Source: Tellurirhabdus bombi (GTDB taxonomy: Bacteria > Bacteroidota > Bacteroidia > Cytophagales > Spirosomataceae). From it: a stretch of DNA of 64,000 nt. The stretch covers positions 794,501 to 858,500 of the forward strand of contig NZ_CP090557.1 in assembly GCF_021484805.1 (NCBI RefSeq), written 5' to 3'. Below, one piece after another: positions 27,387 to 37,001 of the stretch (position 1 is its first letter; each line of letters begins with the position of its first letter). The notes beneath the pieces were generated by a model, which did no database searches, was not told the origin of the DNA, and saw only the letters and a program-made list of their open reading frames with translations. Both the position numbers and the translations under genes were made by a program.

Positions 27387-28448
27387 ATGTCAAACGAAGA
27401 ATTCGCGCAGTTGCTGCGCAAGTACCACAAGCAGGCATGTAGTCCGGAGGAACTTCGGCTCATTGATCATTGGTATGATCGACTCAACCGGGAGGTTGAA
27501 CCCCTCCTGAACGACGATGAACGACTGGCGCTAAAGCAATACCTTTGGCACCGCATTGAAGAGCGGATTGGCGCGGCCCTTCCCGCCGACCTGCCTGAAC
27601 CAAAGTCCCATCGCCCTAACTGGCTGCGGCGCTGGGCCGCTGTGGCCGCCGTTGCCTTTTTGGTGGGGGCCACCGCCCTGCTGGTCTACCAGTTTCAAAC
27701 CGAGTCTGTTTCGCTTCCTGCCCTCGCTACCGGACAGCCGAGTAATACGATTGAGCAAGCCAACAAAACGAACGTCACGCAAAAGATTTCCCTACCAGAC
27801 GGCAGCAAAATCGAGCTGCAACCTAAGAGCCAGATTCGCTACGCGGTTACCGCAGCGTCGCCCAAGCGAGAAGTCTGGCTAACGGGCAGCGCCTTTTTCC
27901 AGGTTGCAAAAGACATTCACCGGCCTTTTATGGTCTATACCGGCAAGGTAGTCACGCAGGTACTTGGCACTAGTTTTTGCGTAAATGCCCCAAAAAATGC
28001 CTCTGCCGTTGAAGTATCCGTACGCACCGGACGGGTCTCCGTTTCGCGGCGAAATAACCCGACAGAGAACGATTCAGAAACGAGCAAAAGAGGAACAGGC
28101 GTGGTGCTTACGCCCAATCAGAAAGTCACCTTTTTTGCGGAAGAAAGCCGCTGGATTACCAGCCTGGTGGCCGAACCTCGACCCATTCAAACCGAAAATG
28201 GACCCGTGCCCACCAGCTTTGCTTTCGATGAAAGTCCGCTGTCGGAGGTGCTGCAAAAATTACAGAAAGAATACGGCATCGACATTGTTGTGGCGGGAGA
28301 GCCACTCGAAACCTGCCGCTTTACGGGGGATATTTCCCAACAGCCGCTTTATACCAAATTGGAATTGATCTGCCGCTCCATCAATGCGCATTATGAGGTG
28401 CTGGGAACGAGCATCGTCATTAGTGGCGCTGGCTGCCAGACGGAATAA
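27387..28448 (+). CDS. FecR-family anti-sigma factor / signal transducer
   Basis: The 353-residue inner-membrane protein has a cytoplasmic N-terminal sigma-binding segment (about 1-75), one membrane helix (about 80-103, AAVAAVAFLVGATALLVY), and a periplasmic FecR domain beginning near IEQANKTNVTQKISLPDGSKIELQ. VWLTGSAFFQVAKDIHRPFMV and TQVLGTSFCVNA are family hallmarks. The C-terminal STN-like part (SPLSEVLQKLQKEYGIDIVV) probably contacts the signalling domain of SusC. The ATG at 27387 is preferred over a TTG at 27363, since MSNEEFAQLLRKY is the usual family start. Confidence 0.92.
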   Translation: MSNEEFAQLLRKYHKQACSPEELRLIDHWYDRLNREVEPLLNDDERLALKQYLWHRIEERIGAALPADLPEPKSHRPNWLRRWAAVAAVAFLVGATALLVYQFQTESVSLPALATGQPSNTIEQANKTNVTQKISLPDGSKIELQPKSQIRYAVTAASPKREVWLTGSAFFQVAKDIHRPFMVYTGKVVTQVLGTSFCVNAPKNASAVEVSVRTGRVSVSRRNNPTENDSETSKRGTGVVLTPNQKVTFFAEESRWITSLVAEPRPIQTENGPVPTSFAFDESPLSEVLQKLQKEYGIDIVVAGEPLETCRFTGDISQQPLYTKLELICRSINAHYEVLGTSIVISGAGCQTE

Positions 28449-28577
28449 CTAACTTTTATCAAACTCCTGACTAACCCCAAACGCTACGCCTATGAATCGA
28501 TAAAACTACTCTTCTAAGAAAGCTGACCATGCGCCAACACGGCCAGCCTAAAAAACGCCCCCTACCCTTTCGCAGGA

Positions 28578-28595
28578 CTCATCCGCCAAGATGAG
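28578..28595 (+). other. Short hairpin in the leader between fecR and susC
   Basis: CTCATC and GATGAG form a 6-bp stem with a 6-nt loop, flanked by a CAGG/CCTG pair that could extend it with bulges; GCCTGTTTTGTTG follows. It may be a weak attenuator in the 200-bp leader before susC, or chance. Confidence 0.3.
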
Positions 28596-28651
28596 CGAGG
28601 GCCTGTTTTGTTGAAATCAGTCCGTTGTCTCCTACAAAACATTTCAAAAAT

Positions 28652-31600
28652 ATGCATTTTCCCCGAGAGTTCGGTTCGCTTATCCTAACCGTTATGAAGA
28701 TCTCGTTTTTTCACATTTTCCTGTCTATCGTGCTGGCTGGAGCTTCTTACGCCCGTGAAACCACGGCGCAGGATTTGCTCCAACGTCCGGTTACCATCCG
28801 GGCAAAGGAGGTATCCATGAAGGTCGTTCTGCGCGAGCTGGAACGTCTGGCTGATGTGCAGTTTGTTTACAGTCCCAACACCATTACGGCGAAGCAGAAA
28901 GTTTCGCTTAGCGTTACGAATCAACAGCTTTCGGTGGCGCTGGAGTCGCTGCTCAAGCCGCTGGGCTTATCGTATCAGGTAATTGGCGGCCAGATTTTAC
29001 TAACGACCAAACCCCAATCCCCCAGCTCAAATTCCTCGGCTCAACAGACAAACGAGCCGGCTAATACAGATTTGGCTCAACCAACTGACCGAGCCATTAC
29101 CGGAACGGTCACCGACGAAAAAGGCGAAGTGTTGCCGGGGGTCAGTATTTTGATCAAAGGCGCGCAACGGGGTGCCACAACCAATGCCGAAGGCCAGTTT
29201 CGCATCAACATTCCAAACGACGAGACCACGCTGGTGTTTAGTTTTGTCGGTTATCTGTCGCAGGAAATGGCGGTGGGCAATCGCAATACCCTCAACGTGA
29301 TTCTGCAAACCGACGAAAAATCACTGGAAGAAGTGGTCGTGGTTGGATACGGTACCCAGAAGAAAAGCGAACAGACGGCGGCCATCAGCACCGTTAGTGG
29401 CAAAGACATCGTGAAATCGCCGGTTACCGATGCGTCTAACTCACTCATTGGCCGGGTGCCCGGTTTGTTTGCCCAACAGACGAGTGGCCGCCCCGGTATG
29501 AACGGAGCGAACATTACCATTCGCGGTCGGGCTTCCACCAACTCAGCCGCGCTGATCATTGTCGATGGCGTTGAACGCCAGAGCTTTGGCGACATCGACC
29601 CAAACGAAATTGAATCAATCTCCGTCCTGAAAGATGCTTCATCGACGGCCCTGTTTGGGATCAAAGGGGCCAACGGGGTTATCATCGTGACGACCAAATC
29701 GGGAAAAACAGGCAAGCCCCGCGTCTCTTATTCGGGGAACGTCGGGATTGTCAGCTACACCCAGGTGCCCGAATTTCTGGACGCCTACACCAGCGCGATG
29801 CTGCACAATGAAGGCGAAGAAAACCTGATCAAATACGGGCTGGTGCCTTCCACCTACCAGAAAACTTTTACGGCGCAGGATTTGCAAACCTACAAGGAGG
29901 GCACCGGCGACCGACTGTTATACCCCAACACCAACTGGTTTAAGGAACTTACCCGGCCCAACTGGTTGCGAACGCAGCACAACCTTAACTTTACGGGTGG
30001 ATCCAAGGCGATCAAATATTTTGTTTCGTTGGCCTACCTGTACGAAGATGGCGGTTTTAAAAACTTCGACACGCCCTCCGGCTATAACACAAACCCTTCC
30101 TACACGCGCTACAACTTCCGGTCTAATCTGGATTTCAACCTAACCAAAACGACCACGCTGAGTCTACGGCTTGGCGGACGGCTGGAAAATCGATACACGT
30201 TTGTTGCCAATGCCGACAACGGCGACTTCCGCCGACGTTTTGAAAGTGGCCCGGAATACCTGATGACACGGATGTATGCCATTCCGGCCTGGGCCATTCC
30301 GTTCTACCCGGAATACACAAATCCGCAAACCCCTGAAGGACAAAAGCTTGACGACACCTACAACCAGATTGAAGACTTTGGCCGCGTGGGCGTCAACACC
30401 TTCAACCCCTACGCCGTTATGAAGCGTAATGGGTACGTTGATTACGACAACAATGCCATCGAAAGCGTTTTTGTACTGGATCAGAAACTAGACGGGATCA
30501 CCAAAGGACTCGGGGCCAAAGTTACGTTTGGGTATGACGCCTACGTGGCCGGGGTGCGGCTCCAGAATGGTAGCTACGCCGCTTATAACGTTGACCGGGC
30601 CACGCAATCGCTGGTGCTGGCCAGAGCGTCTTTTGAGGACCCTTTGCGCGCTGTTTCTTCCCAGAACTACGGTTATATTAAAACCAACTTGCAGGTGGCA
30701 CTGAACTACGCCCGCAACTTTGGCAAACACGGGGTTACGGCGGTGGCGGTTGGGCAGCGCGAACTGCGGGGAGCCGAAGGCACTCAGGCTCCTTTCGCCA
30801 ATGAGGGGGTTGTTTTAAGAGCGACGTACAACTACGCCGGACGTTACTTTTTTGAGCTGAATGGCTCGTACAACGGTTCGGAAAACTACCCGAAAAACAA
30901 CCGCTACGGTCTCTTTCCTGCCGTGTCGGCTGGCTGGACGATCAGCGAAGAGAAATTCATGAAAAGCCTGACCTGGCTCGACCACCTGAAAGTGCGCGGT
31001 TCCTACGGTCTGATTGGGTACGGCAACGTGGGCGGAACCCGTTTCCTCTATCTGGATGAATATTCAAACGGCGGCTCCGACCCAGCGGCGGGGGCCAACT
31101 CGATTCCCAACCGCCGGGTACGCTTCGGAACGGCCAGCGCCAATGTGCTTTATCCGGTTGTCTGGCATAGCCGGGCGGGGAATCCTGATGTAACGTGGGA
31201 GAAATCCATCAAACGCAATTTTGGGGTCGAAGCGGCCTTTTTTAAGAACCGGCTATCCGTAACGGCTGACATTTTTGACGAGAAACGATACGACATTCTG
31301 CTGGCCCGAAACAACTCAGCGCCCGTTATTTACGGCGAATCGCTGCCGTCCAGTAACTACGGCGAAAACTACAACAAAGGGTATGAATTTGAAATTAGCT
31401 TCCGCAATAACTCCGGCGACCTTCGCTACGGGTTCAACGCCCAGTTTACGCACGCCAAAAACAAAATTGTCCAAACAGACGAACCGGCTAACCTGCCCGC
31501 TAACCAGAAATCGACGGGGCAGAGCATCGGCCAGTTCCGGGGATACAAGGTAATTGGCTTCTACCAGAGCCTGGACGATATCGCCAACAGCCCGACCAGC

Positions 31601-32209
31601 ATGGTAAACGGAACCGTAATTCCGGGTGACTTGAAGTTTGCCGATCTGGCCGGTGGACCTGATGGCGGGCCGGACGGCATTGTTGACGATCAGGACCGCA
31701 TCCCCATTGGGTATGCCGACATTCCTCAGAACGTGTTTGGGATTGAGCCGAACCTGGGTTACAAAGGCTTCTCGATTTCGGCCCTCTTTCAGGGTGTTAC
31801 CAAGGTGAACTCCAACGTGTTTTTTGGCGGTGGCAACTATTATTCCAGCATGCTGGGCCGGTGGACGCCCGAAAACGCCGAAAATGCTACCTGGCCAGCG
31901 ATTCGCCCCCGTTCAACGCCCGCACCGAGCTATTCCTTCAACGATTTCCTGATGCAGGATGCCAGCTATGTCAAACTGCGGAACATCGAGATTGGCTACG
32001 CCCTGCCTGCTTCCATTACGAAAAAACTGAAAGTGGAAACGCTGCGGGTATATGTCAACGGGCAAAACCTGTATACCTGGACAAAATTTGTCGGCCTTGA
32101 CCCGGAAAACAACCAGAATAGCGCCGTATCAAGCTCCTTTTTTGCGGGCCCGAACAACAGCATTCCGGTGACGAAAACTTTCAATGTTGGGGTGAATGTG
32201 CAGTTCTAA
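28652..32209 (+). CDS. SusC/RagA-type TonB-dependent transporter with N-terminal STN signalling domain
   Basis: This outer-membrane transporter has about 1185 residues from the ATG at 28652. In order: a short positively charged leader and signal peptide (MKISFFHIFLSIVLAGASYA), a secretin/TonB N-terminal (STN) domain (VTIRAKEVSMKVVLREL to SYQVIGGQILL), a carboxypeptidase-regulatory-like domain (AITGTVTDEKGEVLPGVSILIKG), a TonB-box-like EEVVVVGYGTQKKSEQTAAI, plug domain, and the large beta barrel. The STN domain marks it as the signalling receptor for the adjacent FecR/FecI pair. It partners with the SusD gene 13 bp downstream. The substrate is unknown because the locus has no degradative enzyme. 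A TTG at 28625 would add nine residues. Confidence 0.93.
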   Translation: MHFPREFGSLILTVMKISFFHIFLSIVLAGASYARETTAQDLLQRPVTIRAKEVSMKVVLRELERLADVQFVYSPNTITAKQKVSLSVTNQQLSVALESLLKPLGLSYQVIGGQILLTTKPQSPSSNSSAQQTNEPANTDLAQPTDRAITGTVTDEKGEVLPGVSILIKGAQRGATTNAEGQFRINIPNDETTLVFSFVGYLSQEMAVGNRNTLNVILQTDEKSLEEVVVVGYGTQKKSEQTAAISTVSGKDIVKSPVTDASNSLIGRVPGLFAQQTSGRPGMNGANITIRGRASTNSAALIIVDGVERQSFGDIDPNEIESISVLKDASSTALFGIKGANGVIIVTTKSGKTGKPRVSYSGNVGIVSYTQVPEFLDAYTSAMLHNEGEENLIKYGLVPSTYQKTFTAQDLQTYKEGTGDRLLYPNTNWFKELTRPNWLRTQHNLNFTGGSKAIKYFVSLAYLYEDGGFKNFDTPSGYNTNPSYTRYNFRSNLDFNLTKTTTLSLRLGGRLENRYTFVANADNGDFRRRFESGPEYLMTRMYAIPAWAIPFYPEYTNPQTPEGQKLDDTYNQIEDFGRVGVNTFNPYAVMKRNGYVDYDNNAIESVFVLDQKLDGITKGLGAKVTFGYDAYVAGVRLQNGSYAAYNVDRATQSLVLARASFEDPLRAVSSQNYGYIKTNLQVALNYARNFGKHGVTAVAVGQRELRGAEGTQAPFANEGVVLRATYNYAGRYFFELNGSYNGSENYPKNNRYGLFPAVSAGWTISEEKFMKSLTWLDHLKVRGSYGLIGYGNVGGTRFLYLDEYSNGGSDPAAGANSIPNRRVRFGTASANVLYPVVWHSRAGNPDVTWEKSIKRNFGVEAAFFKNRLSVTADIFDEKRYDILLARNNSAPVIYGESLPSSNYGENYNKGYEFEISFRNNSGDLRYGFNAQFTHAKNKIVQTDEPANLPANQKSTGQSIGQFRGYKVIGFYQSLDDIANSPTSMVNGTVIPGDLKFADLAGGPDGGPDGIVDDQDRIPIGYADIPQNVFGIEPNLGYKGFSISALFQGVTKVNSNVFFGGGNYYSSMLGRWTPENAENATWPAIRPRSTPAPSYSFNDFLMQDASYVKLRNIEIGYALPASITKKLKVETLRVYVNGQNLYTWTKFVGLDPENNQNSAVSSSFFAGPNNSIPVTKTFNVGVNVQF

Positions 32210-32222
32210 ACCAAACGACCTG

Positions 32223-33923
32223 ATGAAGAATTTAAAATATACCTTATTATTCCTACTGGTTACAACCACCTTTTCCTGCAAAGAGGACTTTCTGCAACGC
32301 GATCCCGGTGTAGCCATTGCGCAGGACGATGTGTTCCGCGACCCTGTTCTGGCCACGCGTTTTGCCGATAACACCTATAATTTTCTGCTTGATGATTATG
32401 GTCGCCTGAGTCTGGCCCAGGATTACAAAGGAACGACCGGCCAATTCACCGATGAGGCTATTTTTGGAGCTACCGATCTTAACCACGGCATTGTCACCAT
32501 GAACCAGGGTAAGTTCCTGGATGGCAACTCAACCGATGTGACGGGTGTTTACAACCGGATGTATCAGGGTATCCGCAACGCCAATGTGATGCTGGCCAAC
32601 GTCGATGCCGTGACCTGGACGGAAGCCCAGAATGGGAAGCTCATAAAGGCGCAACAGCTTTATCTGCGAGCCTTCTTTTATTTTGAGTTGGTTAAGCGTT
32701 TTGGGGGCGTCATTTTGCTGGACAAACCGCTGCAACAGACGGATAACCTCGATTTGCCCCGGAATACGTACGAAGAAACGGTTGCTTTTATCCTGAAGGA
32801 TTTAGCCGATGCCGAATCCATTCTATCCACCGAAAGCTGGGGAACGTTCTACTCGCCCGAAAGCGACTGGGGTTCGGGCCACGGCGGGCGGGCTACGGTT
32901 GGCTCGGTGAAAGCCCTGCGGGCGCGGCTCCTTTTGCTGGATGCCAGCCCACTAAACAATTCTACCAATGATGCGGCAAAATGGCAGAAAGCGGCGGATG
33001 CTTCCAAAGCCATTATCGACATGGGCAGGTACAGTTTGCACAGCGATTACCGAACGCTACTGAACCAACCTACATCCTCCGAATACATCCTCATTAAGGT
33101 AAGACCCGCGCGTAATGGCAACGGTAGCTTTCTGGGCGACTTTCTTATTCCACCGAGTGCGGGGGGCGCGCAGGGCCAGTTAAATCCCACGCAGAACCAC
33201 GTGGATTTGTACGAGATGAGCAACGGAAAACCTATTTCCGACCCTACTTCTGGCTACAATCCACAGGACCCGTACAAAAACCGCGACCCTCGTTTCTACG
33301 CCAATATTCTCTACAATGACATGACCTGGCAGAGCCGGCGGCTGGCCATGTGGGTCGATAACTCAACGACTCCGCCAACGTACGGCGCTGATTACCAACC
33401 CGGCTCGAATAGCTACACGCGGACTCGTTACTACGTTCGGAAGCTGTGGCCCGAAGCGGTTAGAGGGGGTCAGAATACATCGGCCATTCTCAACTTTGTT
33501 TTTTTCCGGTATGGCGAAGTGCTGCTCAACTATGCTGAGGCCCTTAACGAAGCGCAAGGTCCCGTTGCGGAGGTCTATACCTACATGAACCAAATCCGTA
33601 CCCGCGCCGGAATGCCCGCCCTGCCGACAGGCCTGACTAAAAACCAGATGCGGGAGCGGATTCACAACGAGCGGGCCATAGAACTTGCTTTCGAGGAGTT
33701 TCGGTGGTGGGATATTCTACGGTGGAAAAAAGGCACTGAGATCATTCCAAAAACCATCAACGCGATGGACATCGAAAAAACGAAAACTGGCTTTAAGTAT
33801 ACCGTCATTGCCATGCCCGGTATTTATCAGCGGGTTTTCCAGGATCACATGCACCGGTACCCGATTCCTCGCAACGAGATTTTCAAAAGCAATGGTGTCC
33901 TCAAGCAAAATCCGGGCTGGTAA
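32223..33923 (+). CDS. SusD/RagB-family nutrient-binding lipoprotein (pair 1)
   Basis: The 566-residue lipoprotein has a lipobox (TTTFSC, Cys about 19), then the TPR-containing SusD fold: an N-terminal SusD-like domain and C-terminal signature FFRYGEVLLNYAEALNEAQG. It ends RYPIPRNEIFKSNGVLKQNPGW, the common SusD terminus. It sits on the outer face of the outer membrane as the lid of the SusC channel encoded 13 bp upstream. The start at 32223 puts the signal peptide first. Ligand unknown. Confidence 0.93.
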   Translation: MKNLKYTLLFLLVTTTFSCKEDFLQRDPGVAIAQDDVFRDPVLATRFADNTYNFLLDDYGRLSLAQDYKGTTGQFTDEAIFGATDLNHGIVTMNQGKFLDGNSTDVTGVYNRMYQGIRNANVMLANVDAVTWTEAQNGKLIKAQQLYLRAFFYFELVKRFGGVILLDKPLQQTDNLDLPRNTYEETVAFILKDLADAESILSTESWGTFYSPESDWGSGHGGRATVGSVKALRARLLLLDASPLNNSTNDAAKWQKAADASKAIIDMGRYSLHSDYRTLLNQPTSSEYILIKVRPARNGNGSFLGDFLIPPSAGGAQGQLNPTQNHVDLYEMSNGKPISDPTSGYNPQDPYKNRDPRFYANILYNDMTWQSRRLAMWVDNSTTPPTYGADYQPGSNSYTRTRYYVRKLWPEAVRGGQNTSAILNFVFFRYGEVLLNYAEALNEAQGPVAEVYTYMNQIRTRAGMPALPTGLTKNQMRERIHNERAIELAFEEFRWWDILRWKKGTEIIPKTINAMDIEKTKTGFKYTVIAMPGIYQRVFQDHMHRYPIPRNEIFKSNGVLKQNPGW

Positions 33924-33974
33924 GACGCCCGGAACCAGCATCAATTTTTCTTAGCTGACTATCACGCATTGACC

Positions 33975-36900
33975 ATGACCGACCATAAATTTTTCAAACT
34001 ACTCCTAGGCCTGTTGCTGCTGCTTCAGGGCGTCGTGTTTGCGCAGGGCAAACAGGGAGGCAAAGCCAATTTTTCGGGGCGCATTACCGATCCGAATGAT
34101 AAACCCGTCGCGGGTGCAACCGTGGCTGTGCAGGAAACCAACACGGAAGTACGCACGGACAAAGACGGTACTTTTTCCATCAAAGCAGGCCTCAACGACG
34201 TGCTGGTCATCAAACGCCAGGGATATGCCAGCCAGACGGTCACGATCCTCAGTGATGCCGACCTAACCGCTACGCTGCAACCGACACTCACGGATGCCGG
34301 CGAAGACGATGACGTGGTTATTCCGTTTGGCTCGCGGAAGAAACGCCAGATCAATGGCGCTACCGTTACGTACGATACCCGAAACTTGCCCCAGGTTCCC
34401 ATCGGGTCGGCCAGTGCCACGCTGGCGGGCCGGATTCCCGGCTTGTATGTCCAGCAAACGGGTACGGCACCGGGCGGTGACGGGGCCAATTTTCAGATTC
34501 GGGGTCGCTCAACATTCGGGCCTAGCACGGTAGCCGTTTTGGTCGATGGCGTTCCCCGTGACTTTAACGACATTGACATCAACGAAGTTGAAAGCGTCAC
34601 GGTCCTGAAAGATGCGGCTTCGCTGGCCTGGTATGGCTTGCGGAACGGCAACGGTGCGGTGCTGGTAAAAACCAAAAAGGGCAGTGCAACACAATCGAGC
34701 ATTCGTTTTGATGTACAGGGCGGTTTGCAGATGCCGGAGAAAACGATTCGTTCGCTCAATTCGTATGATTACGCAACGCTTTACAACGAGGCTTCAGTAA
34801 ACGATGGTGCCCAGCCCATTTATAACTCGGACGCGTTAAACGCCTACCAGAATAATTCGAACCCGTATCTGTTTCCCAACAATAACTATCAGAACGACTT
34901 TTTTAAGAATCAGGCGGCCTCCCAGCGGTACGTGCTATCGGCTGACGGAGGGAGCAACACGGTGCGGTATTTCGCGCTGGTCAGCTATTTTAATCAGGAC
35001 GGTTTGTTCAAGAATACCCGCTCAGACGACTATAATTCGAACATGACGTTCAACCGGTTTAATTTCCGGGGAAATGTCGATTTCGATGTAAATCCGAATC
35101 TGAACATTAGCCTGAACGTGGCGGGGCGGTCTGAAAACCGGCGCCAACCCGGTGCTAATGAAGCCGGAACGCTACTAAGTTTACTCTACAATACTCCGCC
35201 GAACGCCTTCCCGATCCTGAACGAAGACGGTTCGTACGGTGGTTCGTCGCTGTACCAGAACAATCCGTTGGGTATACTCACGGACCGTGGCTACACCAGC
35301 ACGGTTGTTCGCGAGATGCTGGCGACCCTTAACGTGCGGCAAAAACTCGATTTCTGGCTTGAAGGCTTGTCCGCTCACATCAATTTCAATTATGATGTTC
35401 AGGGAAATTATACGTCCGGGCTTAACCGCGACTATCAGGTCATTGATGCGACGGGAGCTTCTGCCGTTACGTTCCGAAATCAGGCTCCGTTGAGCTACCG
35501 GTCGGCGGCCTTCGCCAGCAGCAACCGCCGCAACGAAGCCTGGCTTGGGTTAGACTACGACCGTACGTTTGGCCGGCACGGTGTCAATGCCTCCGTACGC
35601 GGCTACCGCTACGTGAGCGCCGCGCCCGAACGGCTGGATTTCCGCGGCCAGGGTGTGTCCTCGCGGGTCGATTATTCGTATAACAACCGCTATTACCTCG
35701 GTTTTGTGGGTAGCTATTCCGGTTCCGAAAACTTCGCTCCCGGCCACCGCTACGGCTTTTTCCCGGCGGTTTCGGCGGGCTGGGTCATTTCGGACGAAGC
35801 CTTCCTGAAGCCCAATGCGATTCTGAGCTACCTGAAATTACGCGCCTCGTACGGACAAGCGGGCAGCAGCGACATTGGTGGTTCGCGGTTCCCGTTTGAG
35901 CGATTCTTCGCCCGGAATACGGGTGGCGGCGGCTACCTGTTCGGGACGGGTTTTTCGGCAACTACCTCGGCCAATGAAGTGTCCATTGCCAACCCGACCA
36001 TCACCTGGGAAACGCTTACCACGCTCAATGCCGGTGTTGATTTCAAATTATTCAACCAAGCCCTTAACGCCTCGGTGGATGTTTTCCGCTCGAAACGAAC
36101 CGGTATCCTAACACAATCGGCCATTCCCGGCATTCTGGGCCAGACGCTGACCGTCAACGCCGGTGAAGTCGAAAGCAAAGGCATTGATTTAGCTCTGGAT
36201 TATACCAAAACGTTCAACCAGTTTACGGTATCGCTCTACGGAAACCTCATGGCTTCCCGGGATATTATTCTGGCCGAAAATGGTCAGGATGGTTTGCCGG
36301 AATACCAGCGCACGATTGGTCGGATTGTCGGCAGCCGGTTGGTGTTTGTTTCGGACGGTATTTTCCAGAATCAGGCCGAGATCGACAATAATCCCAAGCA
36401 GGTACTTTCGGGCAAGGTGGTTCCCGGCGATATTCGCTATAAAGATGTGGGTGGTATCGACGGCAATCCAGATGGCATAATTGACAACCTCGACCGGGTG
36501 CGGATCGACGAGCGCGATCAACCGAAAGCTTACTTTGGCTTCGGCACCGTTGTGAAGTATAAAATCTTTGACCTAAGCCTCCATTTTCAGGGCATAACGG
36601 GCCGTACCATTGATATTCAGGGTATTGTAAACTCTGGTCCTACCTCGCTGAACCAGGAAAGCCTGCGCCGCTGGACACCCGCCACCGCCAGCTCGGCCAT
36701 CTACCCGCGTCTGGGTATTTCTGATCGGGCCAATAACACATCCGGTTCGGACTTCTGGCTAGCTTCGGGCGACTACCTGCGGCTGAAAAATATCGAGTTA
36801 GGTATGTCGCTGACCAACACCTTCCTGAATAGATATAACCTCAAAAATACGCGGTTCTACGTGGGTGGTTTTAACCTGTTTGCCTTCGATAAACTGGGCC

Positions 36901-36992
36901 TGGACATTGATCCTGAAATTCCGGGAGCGGGCCGGGGCAGCGCCTATCCTTACGTGAAAACAGTGTATGCCGGTTTACGCACTTCTTTTTAA
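33975..36992 (+). CDS. SusC/RagA-type TonB-dependent transporter without STN domain (pair 2)
   Basis: The 1005-residue outer-membrane protein has a signal peptide (1-22, ending in VFAQ) and a carboxypeptidase-regulatory-like domain (NFSGRITDPNDKPVAGATV). A plug follows with NFQIRGRSTFGPSTVAVLVDG and a beta barrel ending in a terminal aromatic Phe. Unlike the first SusC it has no STN domain, so it probably does not signal to FecR itself. The conserved EEVVVVGYG-type TonB region is replaced by DDVVIPFGSRKKRQINGATV, a diverged form. It is followed 9 bp later by a second SusD. The two SusC proteins share only general family features, so this does not look like a recent tandem duplication. Confidence 0.9.
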   Translation: MTDHKFFKLLLGLLLLLQGVVFAQGKQGGKANFSGRITDPNDKPVAGATVAVQETNTEVRTDKDGTFSIKAGLNDVLVIKRQGYASQTVTILSDADLTATLQPTLTDAGEDDDVVIPFGSRKKRQINGATVTYDTRNLPQVPIGSASATLAGRIPGLYVQQTGTAPGGDGANFQIRGRSTFGPSTVAVLVDGVPRDFNDIDINEVESVTVLKDAASLAWYGLRNGNGAVLVKTKKGSATQSSIRFDVQGGLQMPEKTIRSLNSYDYATLYNEASVNDGAQPIYNSDALNAYQNNSNPYLFPNNNYQNDFFKNQAASQRYVLSADGGSNTVRYFALVSYFNQDGLFKNTRSDDYNSNMTFNRFNFRGNVDFDVNPNLNISLNVAGRSENRRQPGANEAGTLLSLLYNTPPNAFPILNEDGSYGGSSLYQNNPLGILTDRGYTSTVVREMLATLNVRQKLDFWLEGLSAHINFNYDVQGNYTSGLNRDYQVIDATGASAVTFRNQAPLSYRSAAFASSNRRNEAWLGLDYDRTFGRHGVNASVRGYRYVSAAPERLDFRGQGVSSRVDYSYNNRYYLGFVGSYSGSENFAPGHRYGFFPAVSAGWVISDEAFLKPNAILSYLKLRASYGQAGSSDIGGSRFPFERFFARNTGGGGYLFGTGFSATTSANEVSIANPTITWETLTTLNAGVDFKLFNQALNASVDVFRSKRTGILTQSAIPGILGQTLTVNAGEVESKGIDLALDYTKTFNQFTVSLYGNLMASRDIILAENGQDGLPEYQRTIGRIVGSRLVFVSDGIFQNQAEIDNNPKQVLSGKVVPGDIRYKDVGGIDGNPDGIIDNLDRVRIDERDQPKAYFGFGTVVKYKIFDLSLHFQGITGRTIDIQGIVNSGPTSLNQESLRRWTPATASSAIYPRLGISDRANNTSGSDFWLASGDYLRLKNIELGMSLTNTFLNRYNLKNTRFYVGGFNLFAFDKLGLDIDPEIPGAGRGSAYPYVKTVYAGLRTSF

Positions 36993-37001
36993 TCCGCTTT
37001 T

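Noticed and set aside
28625-28651. TTG start for the first SusC
   Set aside because: The ATG at 28652 gives the usual short leader before the signal peptide of FecR-linked SusC proteins.
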